A DNA stretch of 64,000 nucleotides from Tetrahymena elliotti 4EA (lineage: Eukaryota > Ciliophora > Oligohymenophorea > Hymenostomatida > Tetrahymenidae). A program made the translations under genes and the position numbers. The stretch spans positions 358,787 through 422,786 of the forward strand of contig JH720313.1 in NCBI GenBank assembly GCA_000231825.2, read 5' to 3'. The number at the start of each line of letters is the position of its first letter. Position 1 is the first letter of the stretch. The notes beneath the pieces were generated by a model. It ran no database searches and was not told where the DNA came from. It saw only the letters and a list, made by a program, of their open reading frames with translations. This document shows positions 63,101 through 64,000 of this stretch, one piece after another.

Positions 63101-64000
63101 TTTGATGACCCGAACAATACACCTGGATCTCTCACACAAAAACTATCATCTGATTGCTAGGCCGTTAATAACATGACTAGTTCTACTCTAGGAATACAGG
63201 TAAAAAAATATTTAAAATTTACTTGGATAATTTATATAATTCTAATTAATGATAATAGCTCTCTAATATTAGTTCTTTGGTAAGTGCTTTAGCTTTGGCA
63301 TTTTCTGCAGATTGGAGAACAACTCTAGTTGGCTTAAGTCTTATGCCTTTGATGGTTATAAGTTAAGCTTGGTATATGAGTAGAATGGAAGGTTTCGGAG
63401 AAAAAACAGATTCTGCATTCAGAGATTCTACAAACATGATAAATGAAGCAGCTTGTAATATAAGAACAGTTACTAGCTTTGGAAATAATCAACAACTAGT
63501 ACACAATTTTACACAAATTTTAGATAAAAATATTAAATAGATTAATAAATCTGCGCTAGAAGCCGGCTTTGCTATCGCTTGCACAAACTTCATTTTGTTT
63601 GGTAAAATTTCTTTAAAAATAAAAAATTCTCTTTTTAAGTTTACAAATTTAATATATTTAGCTATTTATGGAACTATTTTTTATGCAGGATCCACTTTTC
63701 ATAGAGATCATGGTCTTTCTATTTAAAATATGTTTATTTCTATTCAATGTTTAATGTTTGCAGCAATTGGAATGGGTAATATTTTTAAAATTTAATAACT
63801 CAATTCAAAAATAATCAACTGTATTTAAATAAGGTTCTAATAGTCATTACTTGGGAGACGTTGGAACTTCTCAAAATGCAGCAAGAGGTATTTTCAAGGT
63901 TCTCGACGGCATTGATGAAAACTAGTCCAATATTTTGCATTTCGATAAGGAATAAATAAATGGAGAAATCTAATTTAAGAATGTTAGTTTTAAGTATCCT
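60192..64000 (+). CDS. ABCB-type (P-glycoprotein-like) full ABC transporter, 3' end outside window
   Basis: Eight exons are visible (60192-60480, 60549-61076, 61229-61455, 61585-61778, 61831-63199, 63259-63601, 63662-63775, 63834-64000), 1,077 codons so far. Phases agree at every junction. Membrane exporter with layout TMD1-NBD1-linker-TMD2-(NBD2). TMD1 helices include [20 protein letters not shown] and [23 protein letters not shown]1 has Walker A GESGSGKST (split by a 52-bp intron), Q-loop GYVGQEPVLFA, signature [15 protein letters not shown], Walker [13 protein letters not shown] and H-loop VVAHRLSTI. An acidic linker (EEEDDDEEA) with QRSPK and KKPQK patches follows, then TMD2 ([20 protein letters not shown] onward). 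The sequence stops at the FKNVSFKYP strand that opens NBD2. The family is ABCB (MDR/TAP). Substrate and membrane are not evident. Confidence 0.93.

Noticed and set aside
1..64000. tRNA, rRNA, CRISPR array, insertion sequence, and the Tetrahymena chromosome-breakage 15-mer
   Set aside because: None was seen on either strand by eye. No T-loop consensus with a matching acceptor stem, no spaced direct-repeat array and no transposase motif was noticed. A covariance-model search would be needed to exclude small RNAs.

Overview
The window is macronuclear-type DNA from a ciliate that reads TAA and TAG as glutamine and stops only at TGA, most likely Tetrahymena or a close relative. Recognisable proteins (CCT3, a ChaC enzyme, an ABCB transporter, a SET methyltransferase, a cysteine-synthase-fold enzyme) keep their family alignment only if TAA/TAG are sense. 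Every gene called here ends in TGA. The DNA is very AT-rich, introns are mostly 46-140 bp with GTA..TAG or GTA..AAG ends, and intergenic DNA is nearly pure A+T. With the standard code every gene breaks into short pieces, so all models were built by hand with the ciliate code, and exon lengths were checked for phase.

Layout. 181-2568 (+): 3' part of CCT3. 3455-3998 (-): decayed copy of its intact neighbour at 4909-6537 (-). 8019-10433 (-): Q/N/S-rich coiled-coil protein. 12051-12761 (+): ChaC-type gamma-glutamylcyclotransferase. 13768-16017 (-): unknown protein. 17000-18363 (-): ZCCHC10-like zinc knuckle plus Arg-rich tail. 19058-19995 (-), 21092-22371 (+), 23081-24775 (+), 25720-27828 (+): small Q-rich, secreted coiled-coil, unknown and long coiled-coil proteins. 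29381-32969 (+): plant/Unkempt-type tandem CCCH zinc-finger protein. 34393-35388 (+): zinc-free MDR oxidoreductase. 35989-38634 (-): protein with a cyclic-nucleotide-binding fold.

39794-48725 (-) is the most striking locus: a 14-exon gene for an ATXR3/SDG2-like SET histone methyltransferase (AT-hook, AWS, SET, post-SET, ATXR3-type C-terminal region) followed by about 880 residues of glutamine-rich, prion-like sequence. After it come a truncated haemoglobin (49820-50398, -), a questin-oxidase-like DUF4243 protein (51236-52637, +), a cysteine synthase/CBS-type PLP enzyme (53878-54900, -), 5.3 kb of gene-free AT-rich DNA with a 25-bp triple tandem repeat, and the 5' part of an ABCB full transporter (60192 to the window end, +).

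No operons, rRNA, tRNA, CRISPR arrays or complete mobile elements were seen. Genes are independent units on both strands. ChaC (glutathione breakdown) and the cysteine-synthase-fold enzyme both touch thiol metabolism but lie 41 kb apart, so no functional linkage is claimed.
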